Source: Bin80 sp964291275
GTDB lineage: Bacteria > Bacteroidota > Rhodothermia > Rhodothermales > Bin80
NCBI GenBank assembly: GCA_964291275.2
Contig: OZ219799.1
Coordinates: 2,232,001-2,296,000 of the forward strand
DNA length: 64,000 bases
Reading direction: 5' to 3'
Both the position numbers and the translations under genes were made by a program. The first letter of the stretch is position 1. Each line of letters starts with the position of its first letter. Positions 8,714-17,813 of the stretch are shown here, in pieces. The notes beneath the pieces were generated by a model. That model worked only from the letters and a program-made list of their open reading frames with translations. It did no database searches and was not told the origin of the DNA.

Positions 8714-11494
8714 ATGGTAACTAACGCTACAGTATCCGTGATCAGCTCGCGTGGCGGGCCCGTCGGCGCCGCCCGCGCGCCTCAATTCTCCGCAATGGGT
8801 CGGGTGATGGTCGCCATAGTTTGCACCAAAACCGCCAGGTTCTGTGCCCTCACACGCTGTGCCATAATCCTGCTGTGGATGACCATCCTGGCTTCAGGGT
8901 CATCGGCACAGGTCAATGTACATCACACCGCAAACGGCTTGGAATTCTCCAACCAGCAGGTCAGGGTTGTCATTGAGAAAGATGAATTTGGAGTCAGTCA
9001 GCACTTTTTTGCCGCCAGGGACGGGATTTGGGTGGAGGTGGCAGAGGCCTTCAGGCCGCCGTCCCCGCGACCTGTGACCACGACTGAGCTGTATTTGGAT
9101 CGTTCCAATGAGCACGGTCGGGCGCTCGAAGTAGCGGATGACTACCGTATCATCGTCCCGGAGGTGCTTAGTACGTTTGAAATTGCGGGGCAGGACGAAG
9201 ATCAGGTAACTGTGACGCTGTCGGGAAGTACACCAATCGCAGACATTGAGCAGTCGTTGACGCTGCGCAGCGGTGCGGCTTCGGTGCATATCAATGTGCG
9301 GGCCGAGCTAAAGGGTGACCCGCCACAATTGGAATACCTGCTTTCCCCTATCGCATTTGCAGAAGAAGGTCCCCCGGAATTCAGTCATGCGCCCGCATAC
9401 AAGCGTTCTCCCGGTGATGTCATTGCGGACCGTGTCTTTTTTGCGCCAGCAGCAATAGTGCAGACCGGCGGACAGGTTGCCGCCATTGTACCAGACCTGA
9501 ATCTGATTAATGAGCACAGGGTCTATGCAGAACGGGCACGCCCCCAGAAGCATCGTTGGATTTTTGGAGTGCCGATTGACTCGTCCAGAATAACATTGCC
9601 AGCCGTGTTGGATCTGGAGCTTGTCTCAGGGATGACCAGTCAACCCCTGTTGGCCTACGGCCTGATGGATGTAATAGCGGAGCAGCACGTGTACTGGCGC
9701 CATGTTAACGCCGGAGGCACGTTTGTACGCACCCTTTCCGGCAACGAGTTGCAGTATGGCATGGATCTCCTCCTAGCTTCCGATGCACCGGCGCACCGCG
9801 GCTACCAGCGCGTTTCTCGATTCCTGTGGGAACACTATGGTCAGCACTATTTTCGGAAGCCACGACCACAGGCACTTCCATTTGCTGAATATGCCAGAGC
9901 CCTCTATCCGGCGAGCTTTGACTACAAGGGATTCACTGTGGAATTCGAGGACAATCAGCCGGTAATGGTCCAAAGATCCCCGGATGGTCCACAGACATGG
10001 ACGTCCTGGCAGGAGTGGGAGACGGACGGTCAGGACATGGGCATGTTTCGGCTGACAGCGCCCCAATGGTTTCATCTGACCTACATCACAGCCTGGTGGA
10101 ACAATGTCGCCGATGCGTTGGGGTTATCCTACTGGGGGGAGACATTGTCTGATGTATCATTCGCGGCGAAGGTCGACCGGATTATCAACTTGGTTCTGGA
10201 TGCCCCGCAGAAACAGGGGATGTTTCCGTCCCTATATGACCTGGACAAGAAGTCCTGGCAGCGCAGCCTCTGGCGCTTTCCCGGGGAGGATTACGATCCG
10301 AATGAGACACGCACCTACTGGGACTGGGAGACCTCGGATTACCACACGGCCGCAGCAGCTGTTACGGTTGGCTACCTTATGGAATTCTATCGTCTCGGCC
10401 GGGAAGACCCGCACATTCTGGCATTTGCGCAGCGATTTGGGGATTTTTTGGTGGAACAAATGGCCCCCGACGGTTCGGTGCCAGCTTGGTTTGATGCCAA
10501 CCTGGAGCCACGGTTGTCCATGCGGTGGAACGCGGAAGGCGGGGCGAATGTATGGGTGCTCAGTGAGCTTTTTCGCGCAACGAAAGATACCCTTTACCTG
10601 GACGCGGCCAGACGAGCAGCAGAATTTCTCTTTAACGAAGTGCTGCCCACGCAGCGTTGGGTTGACTTCGAGGCACTATACTCGTGTGCGGTGAAGCCCG
10701 AAACCTTCTACGATGATCGGACCGGGCAGCCGCCGCGCAACGCTATGGCCATGTCATGGGCGCTGCAGGGCTTTGTTTCAATGTACGAAACAACCGGAGA
10801 GCCCCAATACCTGGATGCAGCGGAGGCGGTCGCGGACTATGCAGGGCTGCTCCAGACGGTTTGGGCGCCGCACTATATCATCACGGCCTATCCTTTTGGC
10901 GGCTTCACCTCACAGATTGGAGATGCCGAATGGCTTGACCAGCGGGATCACCGATTCGCAGGCATTCTGGTACGTCTGGGACTGCTGACCGGTCGCCAGG
11001 ATCTAATTGAACGCGGTGTCGCTGCGGCCCGCTCGTCCCTGACGCTGGTTACGCATCCCCGCCATACAGCCAACGGAATCTACAATGCACCTACCTTTCC
11101 CTTCGGATTGGGGCCGGAGAACATTGACCATGAAGGCTTTCCCCAGACCCCGCTACGTTCAGGGCCAAGTTGGGCGGAGGTTGGCGGTCTCATGGCCGCA
11201 GCAGATGTGGTTAAACAGCTGGGAAGCGTCTATATTGATGTAGCTCGTGATATCGCCGTGGGCGTGGACGGACTGGCCGTTGAGGGCTATGACCTGGAAG
11301 GTCGCTCTCTCACCATAGATTTAGCAAAGTTGATGTCTGTACTGCCCTTGCCGTATGAGGAGCCCTATCCGGCGGTTATTCGGATCGAGGGGCTGCCCGA
11401 TGCGGGGCCCTATGACCTGACTATTGATGGTCAGACCTACCCGGGACTATACGCCGAGGATCTGACCAGCTATTCAATTACCATAATGCCTTGA
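8714..11494 (+). CDS. Large secreted protein with probable (alpha/alpha)-barrel glycan-active domain, family not recognised
   Basis: 926 residues from ATG 8714, preceded by AAGAGGACA. The signal peptide (CAIILLWMTILASGSSAQ) lies some 50 residues in, so an internal ATG at 8795 may be the true start. The first third is beta-rich, like an N-terminal sandwich. From about residue 420 to 850 there are helical-hairpin repeats with aromatic residues (TYWDWETSDYHTAAAAV, LDAARRAAEFLFNEV, LDAAEAVADYAGLL), the look of six-hairpin glycosidases, lyases or epimerases. The C-terminal ~90 residues form a beta module. It probably acts on polysaccharide in the periplasm, with the two sulfatases upstream and the sugar permease downstream. 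No catalytic residue can be assigned and the exact family is not recognised. Confidence 0.6.
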   Translation: MVTNATVSVISSRGGPVGAARAPQFSAMGRVMVAIVCTKTARFCALTRCAIILLWMTILASGSSAQVNVHHTANGLEFSNQQVRVVIEKDEFGVSQHFFAARDGIWVEVAEAFRPPSPRPVTTTELYLDRSNEHGRALEVADDYRIIVPEVLSTFEIAGQDEDQVTVTLSGSTPIADIEQSLTLRSGAASVHINVRAELKGDPPQLEYLLSPIAFAEEGPPEFSHAPAYKRSPGDVIADRVFFAPAAIVQTGGQVAAIVPDLNLINEHRVYAERARPQKHRWIFGVPIDSSRITLPAVLDLELVSGMTSQPLLAYGLMDVIAEQHVYWRHVNAGGTFVRTLSGNELQYGMDLLLASDAPAHRGYQRVSRFLWEHYGQHYFRKPRPQALPFAEYARALYPASFDYKGFTVEFEDNQPVMVQRSPDGPQTWTSWQEWETDGQDMGMFRLTAPQWFHLTYITAWWNNVADALGLSYWGETLSDVSFAAKVDRIINLVLDAPQKQGMFPSLYDLDKKSWQRSLWRFPGEDYDPNETRTYWDWETSDYHTAAAAVTVGYLMEFYRLGREDPHILAFAQRFGDFLVEQMAPDGSVPAWFDANLEPRLSMRWNAEGGANVWVLSELFRATKDTLYLDAARRAAEFLFNEVLPTQRWVDFEALYSCAVKPETFYDDRTGQPPRNAMAMSWALQGFVSMYETTGEPQYLDAAEAVADYAGLLQTVWAPHYIITAYPFGGFTSQIGDAEWLDQRDHRFAGILVRLGLLTGRQDLIERGVAAARSSLTLVTHPRHTANGIYNAPTFPFGLGPENIDHEGFPQTPLRSGPSWAEVGGLMAAADVVKQLGSVYIDVARDIAVGVDGLAVEGYDLEGRSLTIDLAKLMSVLPLPYEEPYPAVIRIEGLPDAGPYDLTIDGQTYPGLYAEDLTSYSITIMP

Positions 11495-11551
11495 AACTCA
11501 GGTTTGTATATTTCACGAACCACAGACTAGGATCAATAATCTGACGCGCTG

Positions 11552-12787
11552 ATGACAACAAAATGCGCTATAGTGACTGTACTAATTTTGCTCGCAGCCT
11601 GCAACCCGCCCGCTACCACCATGGAGCAACTCCCCGAGACCACCGCTTTCGGTGCGGACCTTGAATTTCTGCAGGAGCACACCAGCCTGGTGGTGCTCAC
11701 TGACGCTGATGCGCAGGCACAGGTTGCCGTCAGCCCTGACATGCAGGGGCGTGTGTTGACCAGTACGGCCCAGGGCAGCGAAGGCACCAGCTTCGGCTGG
11801 ATTAACAGGCCCGTGATTGCTTCCGGTCAGCGGCAGAAACACATCAATGTGTTTGGCGGGGAGGACCGCTTCTGGCTTGGCCCTGAGGGCGGACAGTTCT
11901 CGATATACTTCGAAGAGGGAGATCCTTTCGATCTGGATCACTGGCAAGTACCGGAGGAGATTGACTGGGGGCCATGGGCGCTCGTATCCCAGTCTGCCGG
12001 GCAGGTCGCGTTTGAAAAAGACATGCGGCTTGAGAACTATTCTGGAACGGTCTTCGACCTGAAGGTTGATCGTGCGGTGCGGTTGCTCTCTGTGGACACC
12101 GTAAATGTACTTCTGGGGCTGGAAATCGACCCCGGTATCCACATGGTGGCGTTCGAATCCGTCAACACGGTCACCAACACCGGGAGCGAAGCCTGGACTG
12201 CAGAGACCGGACTTCTGTCCATCTGGATTCTGGGGATGTACAATCCGTCGCCGACGACAACCGTGGTAGTACCCTACGCGGCTGGCAGCGAAGAGGCTGC
12301 CGGCCCAGTGGTGAATGCGGCCTATTTTGGGGAGGTGCCCGCGGACAGGCTAACGCACGATGACGAGGTCGTTTATTTCAAGGGTGATGGCGAATTCCGC
12401 AGCAAGATCGGGTTTTCCAAGGCACGCAGCATGCCGACATTCGGAAGCTATGACGCAGCCAACGGGGTGCTGACGCTGGTACAGTATACCCGGCCGGGTG
12501 AGGATGATCTGTACGTTAACTCCATGTGGGAACTCCAGGAGGATCCATTCAGTGGCGATGTGGTCAACAGCTACAATGATGGCCCCCCGGAGGTAGGCGT
12601 ACCCCCGTTAGGTCCCTTTTATGAACTGGAATCCTCTTCTCCAGCAATGGCCCTAGCACCAGGTGAAGCGCATACACATGTGCATCGCACGATCCATTTA
12701 CAGGGAGATGAGGCAGCGCTTGACCGCACGGCCGTAGCCGTGCTTGGCAAATCTTTAGGTACAATCCGGTCCGCATTCGGCGAGTAG
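11552..12787 (+). CDS. Lipoprotein of a DUF6786-like family, function unknown
   Basis: 411 residues. The N-terminus is a classic lipoprotein signal: VTVLILLAACNPP with lipobox LAAC. The body is beta-rich with repeated acidic and aromatic turns and phrases such as FGWINRPVIASG, NVFGGEDRFWLGPEGGQFSIYF and PPLGPFYELESSSPAMAL, which I associate with a family of uncharacterised secreted proteins in sugar-degrading gene clusters of the FCB group and planctomycetes; the structure may resemble galactose-mutarotase or glycan-binding sandwiches. It starts 57 bp after the large secreted protein and precedes a FucP-type permease, so a periplasmic role in the same glycan pathway is likely. The family name is recalled from memory, not searched. 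Confidence 0.55.
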   Translation: MTTKCAIVTVLILLAACNPPATTMEQLPETTAFGADLEFLQEHTSLVVLTDADAQAQVAVSPDMQGRVLTSTAQGSEGTSFGWINRPVIASGQRQKHINVFGGEDRFWLGPEGGQFSIYFEEGDPFDLDHWQVPEEIDWGPWALVSQSAGQVAFEKDMRLENYSGTVFDLKVDRAVRLLSVDTVNVLLGLEIDPGIHMVAFESVNTVTNTGSEAWTAETGLLSIWILGMYNPSPTTTVVVPYAAGSEEAAGPVVNAAYFGEVPADRLTHDDEVVYFKGDGEFRSKIGFSKARSMPTFGSYDAANGVLTLVQYTRPGEDDLYVNSMWELQEDPFSGDVVNSYNDGPPEVGVPPLGPFYELESSSPAMALAPGEAHTHVHRTIHLQGDEAALDRTAVAVLGKSLGTIRSAFGE

Positions 12788-13025
12788 TTGAGGCGAATTC
12801 TACACAAGTGATCTGCGACGATGGCTAATAAACGGGACTGCCAGCCAAGGTCATATGCCCGGCAAATAGTCCTGCGATGTGGCCGAGGGGCACGCGGACA
12901 TCTGACCAAATGAGAAAGGTCCCACGCGAATGCCAGCATCGTGGCCGCCCCAAGGTATTTTCCCTAGAACCCTTGGGATCAACAATTGACAGGTATATTC
13001 CACTTTCATCAAAAACGCGTTCTGA

Positions 13026-14345
13026 ATGCAGAACATAGCGAGCAAAACGGTACCCGGCAGGCAATTGGCGGGCACGCTGGTTCCCCGTAAGTATCTGTGG
13101 CCGTTCATACTGCTGACCAGTCTGTTTGCCTTCTGGGGCCTGGCAAACAACATGACGGATGTGCTACTGGCCACCTTCAAGAAGATCATGAGCATGTCTG
13201 ATTTCCAGACCAGTTGGATTCAGATTGCCTTCTACGGATCCTATTTCTGTCTGGCGCTGCCAGCGGCTGTTTATATTCGACGCTTCAGTTACAAGTCGGG
13301 GGTGATGCTGGGTCTGGGTCTGTTTGCGGCTGGAGCGTTGCTTTTTTATCCCGCTAGCCAGACGATGGTATACGGACATTTTCTGGTAGCACTGTTCATT
13401 CTGGCGGGCGGTCTTTCGATACTGGAAACGAGCGCCAACCCGTACGCGATCGCTATGGGGCCGGAGTCCAGTGCAACCCGCCGACTAAATCTCGCTCAGT
13501 CCTTTAATCCGCTGGGCTCTATAACGGGTGTGATTCTGGGGAAGATTTTCATTCTCTCCAGTCTCAATGAGGCATCCACCCAGGAACGGGCGCAGATGGC
13601 TCCAGAGCAGCTGCAACAAATGCAAGAGGCGGAGCTGGCGGCGGTCATGGGGCCGTATGTGACCGTTGCCTGCATCATTGTTGGGGTGGGGATTCTATTT
13701 GCAGTTACCAAATTCCCCCGGGCTTCAGACCACGATACGTCGGTAAATTTGTTGCCGACACTTAGGCGGCTGCTGGGACGCTCGCATTACGTCAAGGGTG
13801 TGATTGCCCAGTTCTTTTATGTAGGCGCCCAGATTGGCGTATGGTCATTTACGATCCGCTACGTGATGAATGAGCTGGAAATGAACGAAGCGTCCGCCGC
13901 CAACTACTATCTGGCCTCGATTCTGTTGTTTTCGGCGTCCCGATTTGTATGCACCGCACTGATGAAGATTCTTTCGCCGCAACGTCTGCTGAGCGTAATG
14001 GCTGCCGGTGCGTGCGGATTTACGCTACTGGTGATCCTGGTTGGAGGGCAGGTCGGTGCCGTTGCGCTAGTAGGGGTTTCTGGATGCATGTCGCTGATGT
14101 TTCCGACCATTTACGGCCTATCCGTGGAGGGATTGGGAGAAGACGCCAAGATTGGCGCTTCTGGACTCGTGATGGCTATTCTGGGAGGAGCTGTGTTGAC
14201 CGCCCTGCAGGGTCAGGTGTCCGATCTGGCAGGTATCCATATGGCGTATCTGGTCCCGCTGGGCTGCTTCCTGATAATTCTGTACTATGGCATGCGGGGC
14301 AACCGGGTGCAGACCCCTAATGACCAACGATTTGCTGAAGCTTAA
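13026..14345 (+). CDS. FucP-type sugar:proton symporter (major facilitator superfamily)
   Basis: 439 residues with about twelve hydrophobic segments. The first is FILLTSLFAFWGLANNMTDVLLATFKKI, and residues ~120-160 carry LSILETSANPYAIAMGP followed by RRLNLAQSFNPLGSITG, both hallmarks of the FucP/GluP branch of MFS permeases that import L-fucose, glucose, galactose or N-acetylglucosamine with protons across the inner membrane. It lies 238 bp after the lipoprotein gene, a gap with no other gene and room for its own promoter. In context it would import a monosaccharide released by the sulfatases and hydrolases. Fucose would fit sulfated fucan, but FucP relatives have several substrates, so the sugar is not settled. 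Confidence 0.85.
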   Translation: MQNIASKTVPGRQLAGTLVPRKYLWPFILLTSLFAFWGLANNMTDVLLATFKKIMSMSDFQTSWIQIAFYGSYFCLALPAAVYIRRFSYKSGVMLGLGLFAAGALLFYPASQTMVYGHFLVALFILAGGLSILETSANPYAIAMGPESSATRRLNLAQSFNPLGSITGVILGKIFILSSLNEASTQERAQMAPEQLQQMQEAELAAVMGPYVTVACIIVGVGILFAVTKFPRASDHDTSVNLLPTLRRLLGRSHYVKGVIAQFFYVGAQIGVWSFTIRYVMNELEMNEASAANYYLASILLFSASRFVCTALMKILSPQRLLSVMAAGACGFTLLVILVGGQVGAVALVGVSGCMSLMFPTIYGLSVEGLGEDAKIGASGLVMAILGGAVLTALQGQVSDLAGIHMAYLVPLGCFLIILYYGMRGNRVQTPNDQRFAEA

Positions 14346-14582
14346 TTAGCCCTAGTCAAACAACGAGCCCCCGATTGCCGCGTAATAATTTGTGGTCAGC
14401 GTGCCGCTTTATTGCGGGTGCCGTAAAACCCCTTCCTTGGGACGGGGAGCTGTCACAATGGCAGGCAGGTCTTTGGTCATCGAAATCCAGTTGGGTTATT
14501 TCTGGTATGCCGATTCGTGCTCAGCAGGTGCACAGGATGCGGTATTTGGGCACCAATCTCCGTGGCGGGCCAAGGACGACGG

Positions 14583-15557
14583 TTATTCTGCATGAGAAAT
14601 TGACGACAGGTATTGATAACTGGCTTTGAGCGTCTGATCGGGGTCGGGAGCCAGATCACGCTCCAGATAGAAGTGCTCCACACCGGTCATAGATGCCACT
14701 TCAAGGATCCCGGCAAGATCCAACACTCCTTCACCGGCATCCGCCATGTTGGGAAAAAGTGGAATCCACTGGGACGGATCGCCTCCGTCACCCTCAAATT
14801 GGATCAGCTTGGTCATGTCCTTGATGTGCGTAAGCTTAAAGCGACCGGGATAGGCGTTCAGATATTCCACCGGATCGGCCCGTCCCGCCGTCATCCAGAA
14901 GACATCCATTTCCATGACGACCAGTTCTGGATCCGTGCGGTCCAGGATCAGATTGAACGGAATGATGCCTTCCAATTCCACAAGCCCATAGCCATGGTTG
15001 TGGTAGAGAAACTGGAGACCCACCTCCTTCATGGCCAGGCCGATTTCATTGAAGGTATCGGCAATTCGCCGGTAATCATCCAGGTTGGTGCGCTGTTCCG
15101 GCGGGATGGCCGCGATACCGGCGTATTGGTGTCCCAGCACCTGTGAAGCCTCGGCCACTTCGTCCAGCCGGGTTTGGAGGGTCCCGAGATCAATATGCAT
15201 AGAAGGTGAGGTAAGGCCGTTGGCATCCAAAATGTCACGGACCTGCCGTGGGGTATGCCCATAGTAGCCACTCTGGGAGAGACCGATAGATTTGGCTATA
15301 GGCTCCCAGGAAGCCACCGCCTCCGGCACGGAGTAGGGGTAGGGGCCGAACAATTCGACTTCCTTATAGCCAATGGTGGCCAGTCTTGCCATAGCGCCCG
15401 AAAAATCCTCTTCCAGCAACTTCGGAATCGTAAACAACCCCAGGCCTACACGTTCAATCCGCGGTTGGGTTCGCACCGGGCGTGCGGATGGAGTCCTGAG
15501 AGCAATACCAATCGGTATTGCAGTTGCTGATCTGATAAAGTCCCGTCGGGTGATCAT
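14583..15557 (-). CDS. Tat-exported sugar phosphate isomerase/epimerase-like TIM-barrel protein
   Basis: 324 residues from the ATG at 15557; the longer frame adds 47 residues ahead of a clear Tat signal (TRRDFIRSA then a hydrophobic stretch to PSARP), so the shorter start is preferred. The mature part is a xylose-isomerase-like TIM barrel: LGLFTIPKLLEEDF, SMHIDLG, FLYHNHGYGLVELEG, VVMEMDVFWMTAG, THIKDMTKL and EHFYLERDL supply the usual Glu/Asp/His metal ligands. Such exported proteins are common in Rhodothermota and planctomycetes and probably act on sugars or inositols in the periplasm. It converges with the permease gene (237 bp between them). The exact reaction is not known. Confidence 0.78.
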   Translation of the reverse strand: MITRRDFIRSATAIPIGIALRTPSARPVRTQPRIERVGLGLFTIPKLLEEDFSGAMARLATIGYKEVELFGPYPYSVPEAVASWEPIAKSIGLSQSGYYGHTPRQVRDILDANGLTSPSMHIDLGTLQTRLDEVAEASQVLGHQYAGIAAIPPEQRTNLDDYRRIADTFNEIGLAMKEVGLQFLYHNHGYGLVELEGIIPFNLILDRTDPELVVMEMDVFWMTAGRADPVEYLNAYPGRFKLTHIKDMTKLIQFEGDGGDPSQWIPLFPNMADAGEGVLDLAGILEVASMTGVEHFYLERDLAPDPDQTLKASYQYLSSISHAE

Positions 15558-16121
15558 GGTCAATAATGTAAGTAGAAGTCGTGCCGACACGTTTGATTGT
15601 GAATTTAATGGATTTAGCCGTAAATGTAATGGCTCGGTCCTATCGAATCGGCCTTGGGCCCCTCCTCTATGTGTTCCATTAGGAAGATCTATTGCCACGT
15701 TTTTGCGAGTTATGATAGAATCAAGCCCTTTCTCACCTTGGAGCCTGCTCGCAGGCGCCCTTTGAACGTAATCAATAAATACACCTTGGAGATGAATTCA
15801 TGTCCAAGTCTATGGATACTCTTTTTGTGCTTCCCTCCAACCAGTCAATCCAGATCAATGCGCAAGGGTACGGTACTAGAAGAGTGCATCCACATAAAAG
15901 GACCGCTTTGCAGCTGCTGCATCAATAAAAAGTTGACTAAAACTCATCTGGTCGGGCGGGGTTTGAATGACTAGGCATACAACCAAGCTACAAACTGAGA
16001 TCGCACAAATCCAAGAAATTCGATAGCTTTGTGTAACAGCCTCAGTATGTGAAATTCGTATAATCACCAATTGGGGAAGGGCATGGGGTTTTGTGCAAGA
16101 AATGCCATATAATCCTGAAGA
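15558..16121. other. Intergenic region, 564 bp, no gene seen
   Basis: This lies between the divergent starts of the TIM-barrel gene (minus) and the aconitase X gene (plus) and should hold promoters for both. Short open frames here have no recognisable product. A TATAAT at 16107-16112 is only about 10 bp before the aconitase X ATG, with no matching -35 element at normal spacing, so I do not call a promoter. No strong hairpin or repeat was found. Confidence 0.5.
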
Positions 16122-17390
16122 ATGCTCTCAATGAACCTGACTTTAAGCGACAAGGCGGACTTGCATGGTGAACGAGGCAAGGCCAGACAGATGGCCATGC
16201 GAATCCTGGTGCGCATGCTGCCGGTCTTTGGAGGTCGGGAATTCCTGGACATTACTGCCGCGCACATTGACAGTTCACTCTTTCAGGGTGATGCGACCCT
16301 CGAGTATGCCGAGCGGCTGTCGAACTGGGGGGCGCGTGTAGTTGTACCTACGACACTCAATGTCGGTGGTGTGGATGAGCATGGCTGGGAACGGTGGTCT
16401 GTACCTGCTGACTGGGCGGAAAAATCTATACGGCAAATGGCGGCATATAAGTCCATGGGGTGTAAGCCCACGTGGACTTGTGCTCCGTACCAGGAGAGTA
16501 AGCGTCCGGTACTGGGGCAGCAGGTGGCCTGGGGCGAGTCCAGCGCAGTTGTATTTATCAACTCAGTTTTGGGCGCGAGGACGGCGCGTTATCCTGACCT
16601 AATGGATGTATGTGCAGCGATAACTGGACGGGCCCCCGCAGCAGGTTTGCATCTGGCAGAGAACCGCCGAGGACAACTGCTTTATAGCCTGAAGAACGTG
16701 CCGGTTGGTCTTCAGGAGGACGACAGCTTCTACGGAGTGTTGGGGCATCTTATTGGTGCTGATGCCGGGATACAGGTACCGGCTATAGAAGGGCTTGAGG
16801 TGCATCCAGGCGAAGATAACCTGAAAGCACTCGGGGCGGCGATGGCCTCTTCCGGGGCTACGGCTCTCTATCATGTCATTGGAGTTACTCCCGAAGCTCC
16901 CACCATGAATGCAGCATTTGGTGGCATGTTACCCGTACGCAAAGTAGATATAACGATGGACAAGTTGCGTGCTGCACGCAGGGAATTAACCACGGCAGAG
17001 GGGGACTCTCTAGATATAGTAGCCTTGGGTAGTCCACATTTTTCGTTGGGGGAATTTGCAGCACTGTCTAGCCTCGTGGAGGGGAAGTGCAAGTGTGATC
17101 GGGTGCAGTTTTTGGTTACGGCAAGCCGGATCGTCCGCGCACTTGCGGATAAGGCGGGCTATTTGGAGCCCATAACTCAGTTTGGTGGTACGGTTACTGT
17201 AGACACGTGTATTCTGACTAGTCCAATGTTGCCCGACTCAATCAATACATTGATGACGAATTCCGCTAAGTACGCCTACTATGCACCGGGCTTGCTGGGG
17301 ACGCATGTTATCTATGGTTCGCTCGAGGATTGCGTTCGCTCTGCGATATCGGGGCGTATAGAGACCGATTCTACGCTATGGGACGCGTGA
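16122..17390 (+). CDS. Aconitase X catalytic (large) subunit
   Basis: 422 residues matching the aconitase X (formerly DUF521) large domain: N-terminal GERGKARQMAMRIL, DITAAHIDSSLFQGDA, ARVVVPTTLNVGG, TWTCAPY (Cys120; Cys114 nearby), IEGLEVHPGEDNLKALGAA and DTCILTSP near the C-terminus. The family uses an iron cluster or metal held by conserved Cys. Known members are bacterial cis-3-hydroxy-L-proline dehydratase and archaeal mevalonate 5-phosphate dehydratase, both dehydrating a hydroxy acid. The small swivel subunit overlaps the 3' end by 13 bp, giving the two-gene form. No proline-catabolic or mevalonate gene is beside it, so the substrate is open; hydroxyproline is the likelier guess in a bacterium. 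Confidence 0.85.
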   Translation: MLSMNLTLSDKADLHGERGKARQMAMRILVRMLPVFGGREFLDITAAHIDSSLFQGDATLEYAERLSNWGARVVVPTTLNVGGVDEHGWERWSVPADWAEKSIRQMAAYKSMGCKPTWTCAPYQESKRPVLGQQVAWGESSAVVFINSVLGARTARYPDLMDVCAAITGRAPAAGLHLAENRRGQLLYSLKNVPVGLQEDDSFYGVLGHLIGADAGIQVPAIEGLEVHPGEDNLKALGAAMASSGATALYHVIGVTPEAPTMNAAFGGMLPVRKVDITMDKLRAARRELTTAEGDSLDIVALGSPHFSLGEFAALSSLVEGKCKCDRVQFLVTASRIVRALADKAGYLEPITQFGGTVTVDTCILTSPMLPDSINTLMTNSAKYAYYAPGLLGTHVIYGSLEDCVRSAISGRIETDSTLWDA

Positions 17391-17803
17391 TACACGGCAA
17401 GGTTCTGATGGAAGGATTGGCCTCAGGTCCCCTCCTGGTCAGCAATGCGCCGCTTAGTTTTTGGGGCGGGTATAGCCAGTTTACTGGCGAAATAATTGAC
17501 CGCAGGCATCCGTTGTCAGGAAAGATTGCGGCCGGATGTATCCTGGCAATTCCAGCTTCCAGAGGTTCAAGCACTACCACTGCAGTATTACTCGAGGCGG
17601 TCCGCAGGGGTACTGCGCCTGCGGCGCTCATTACCAGCGAGACAGATACGTTCCTGGTGCTCGCCTCCGTGGTAGCGGACGAGCTTTATCAAAAGCCCAT
17701 TCCTGTATTGGCCATACAGGTAGAGGAATTCGAGACACTCGAGGACGGTCAGCATGCTGAATTGACCAGGGATGGATCTCTCAGGATTACCGATCCGATC
17801 TGA
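17378..17803 (+). CDS. Aconitase X swivel (small) subunit
   Basis: 141 residues from ATG 17378, overlapping the large-subunit stop by 13 bp; the upstream extension to 17330 is within that gene and rejected. It corresponds to the DUF126 swivelling domain: VLMEGLASGPLLVSNAPLSFWGG, DRRHPLSGKIAAGCILAIPASRGSSTTTAVLLEA, then APAALITSETDTFLVLASVVADELY. The SRGSS loop is the family's conserved substrate-side element. In single-chain relatives this domain is fused to the catalytic part; here it is separate, as in archaeal mevalonate 5-phosphate dehydratase. It must partner with the product of the preceding gene. It ends 10 bp before the convergent mnmD stop. Confidence 0.85.
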   Translation: MGRVIHGKVLMEGLASGPLLVSNAPLSFWGGYSQFTGEIIDRRHPLSGKIAAGCILAIPASRGSSTTTAVLLEAVRRGTAPAALITSETDTFLVLASVVADELYQKPIPVLAIQVEEFETLEDGQHAELTRDGSLRITDPI

Positions 17804-17813
17804 ATCCTGCGGT

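Noticed and set aside
14583..15698. Longer start of the TIM-barrel protein at 15698
   Set aside because: Places 47 unrelated residues before a well-formed Tat signal.
16107..16112. TATAAT before aconitase X as a promoter
   Set aside because: Only about 10 bp from the ATG and without a -35 box at normal spacing.
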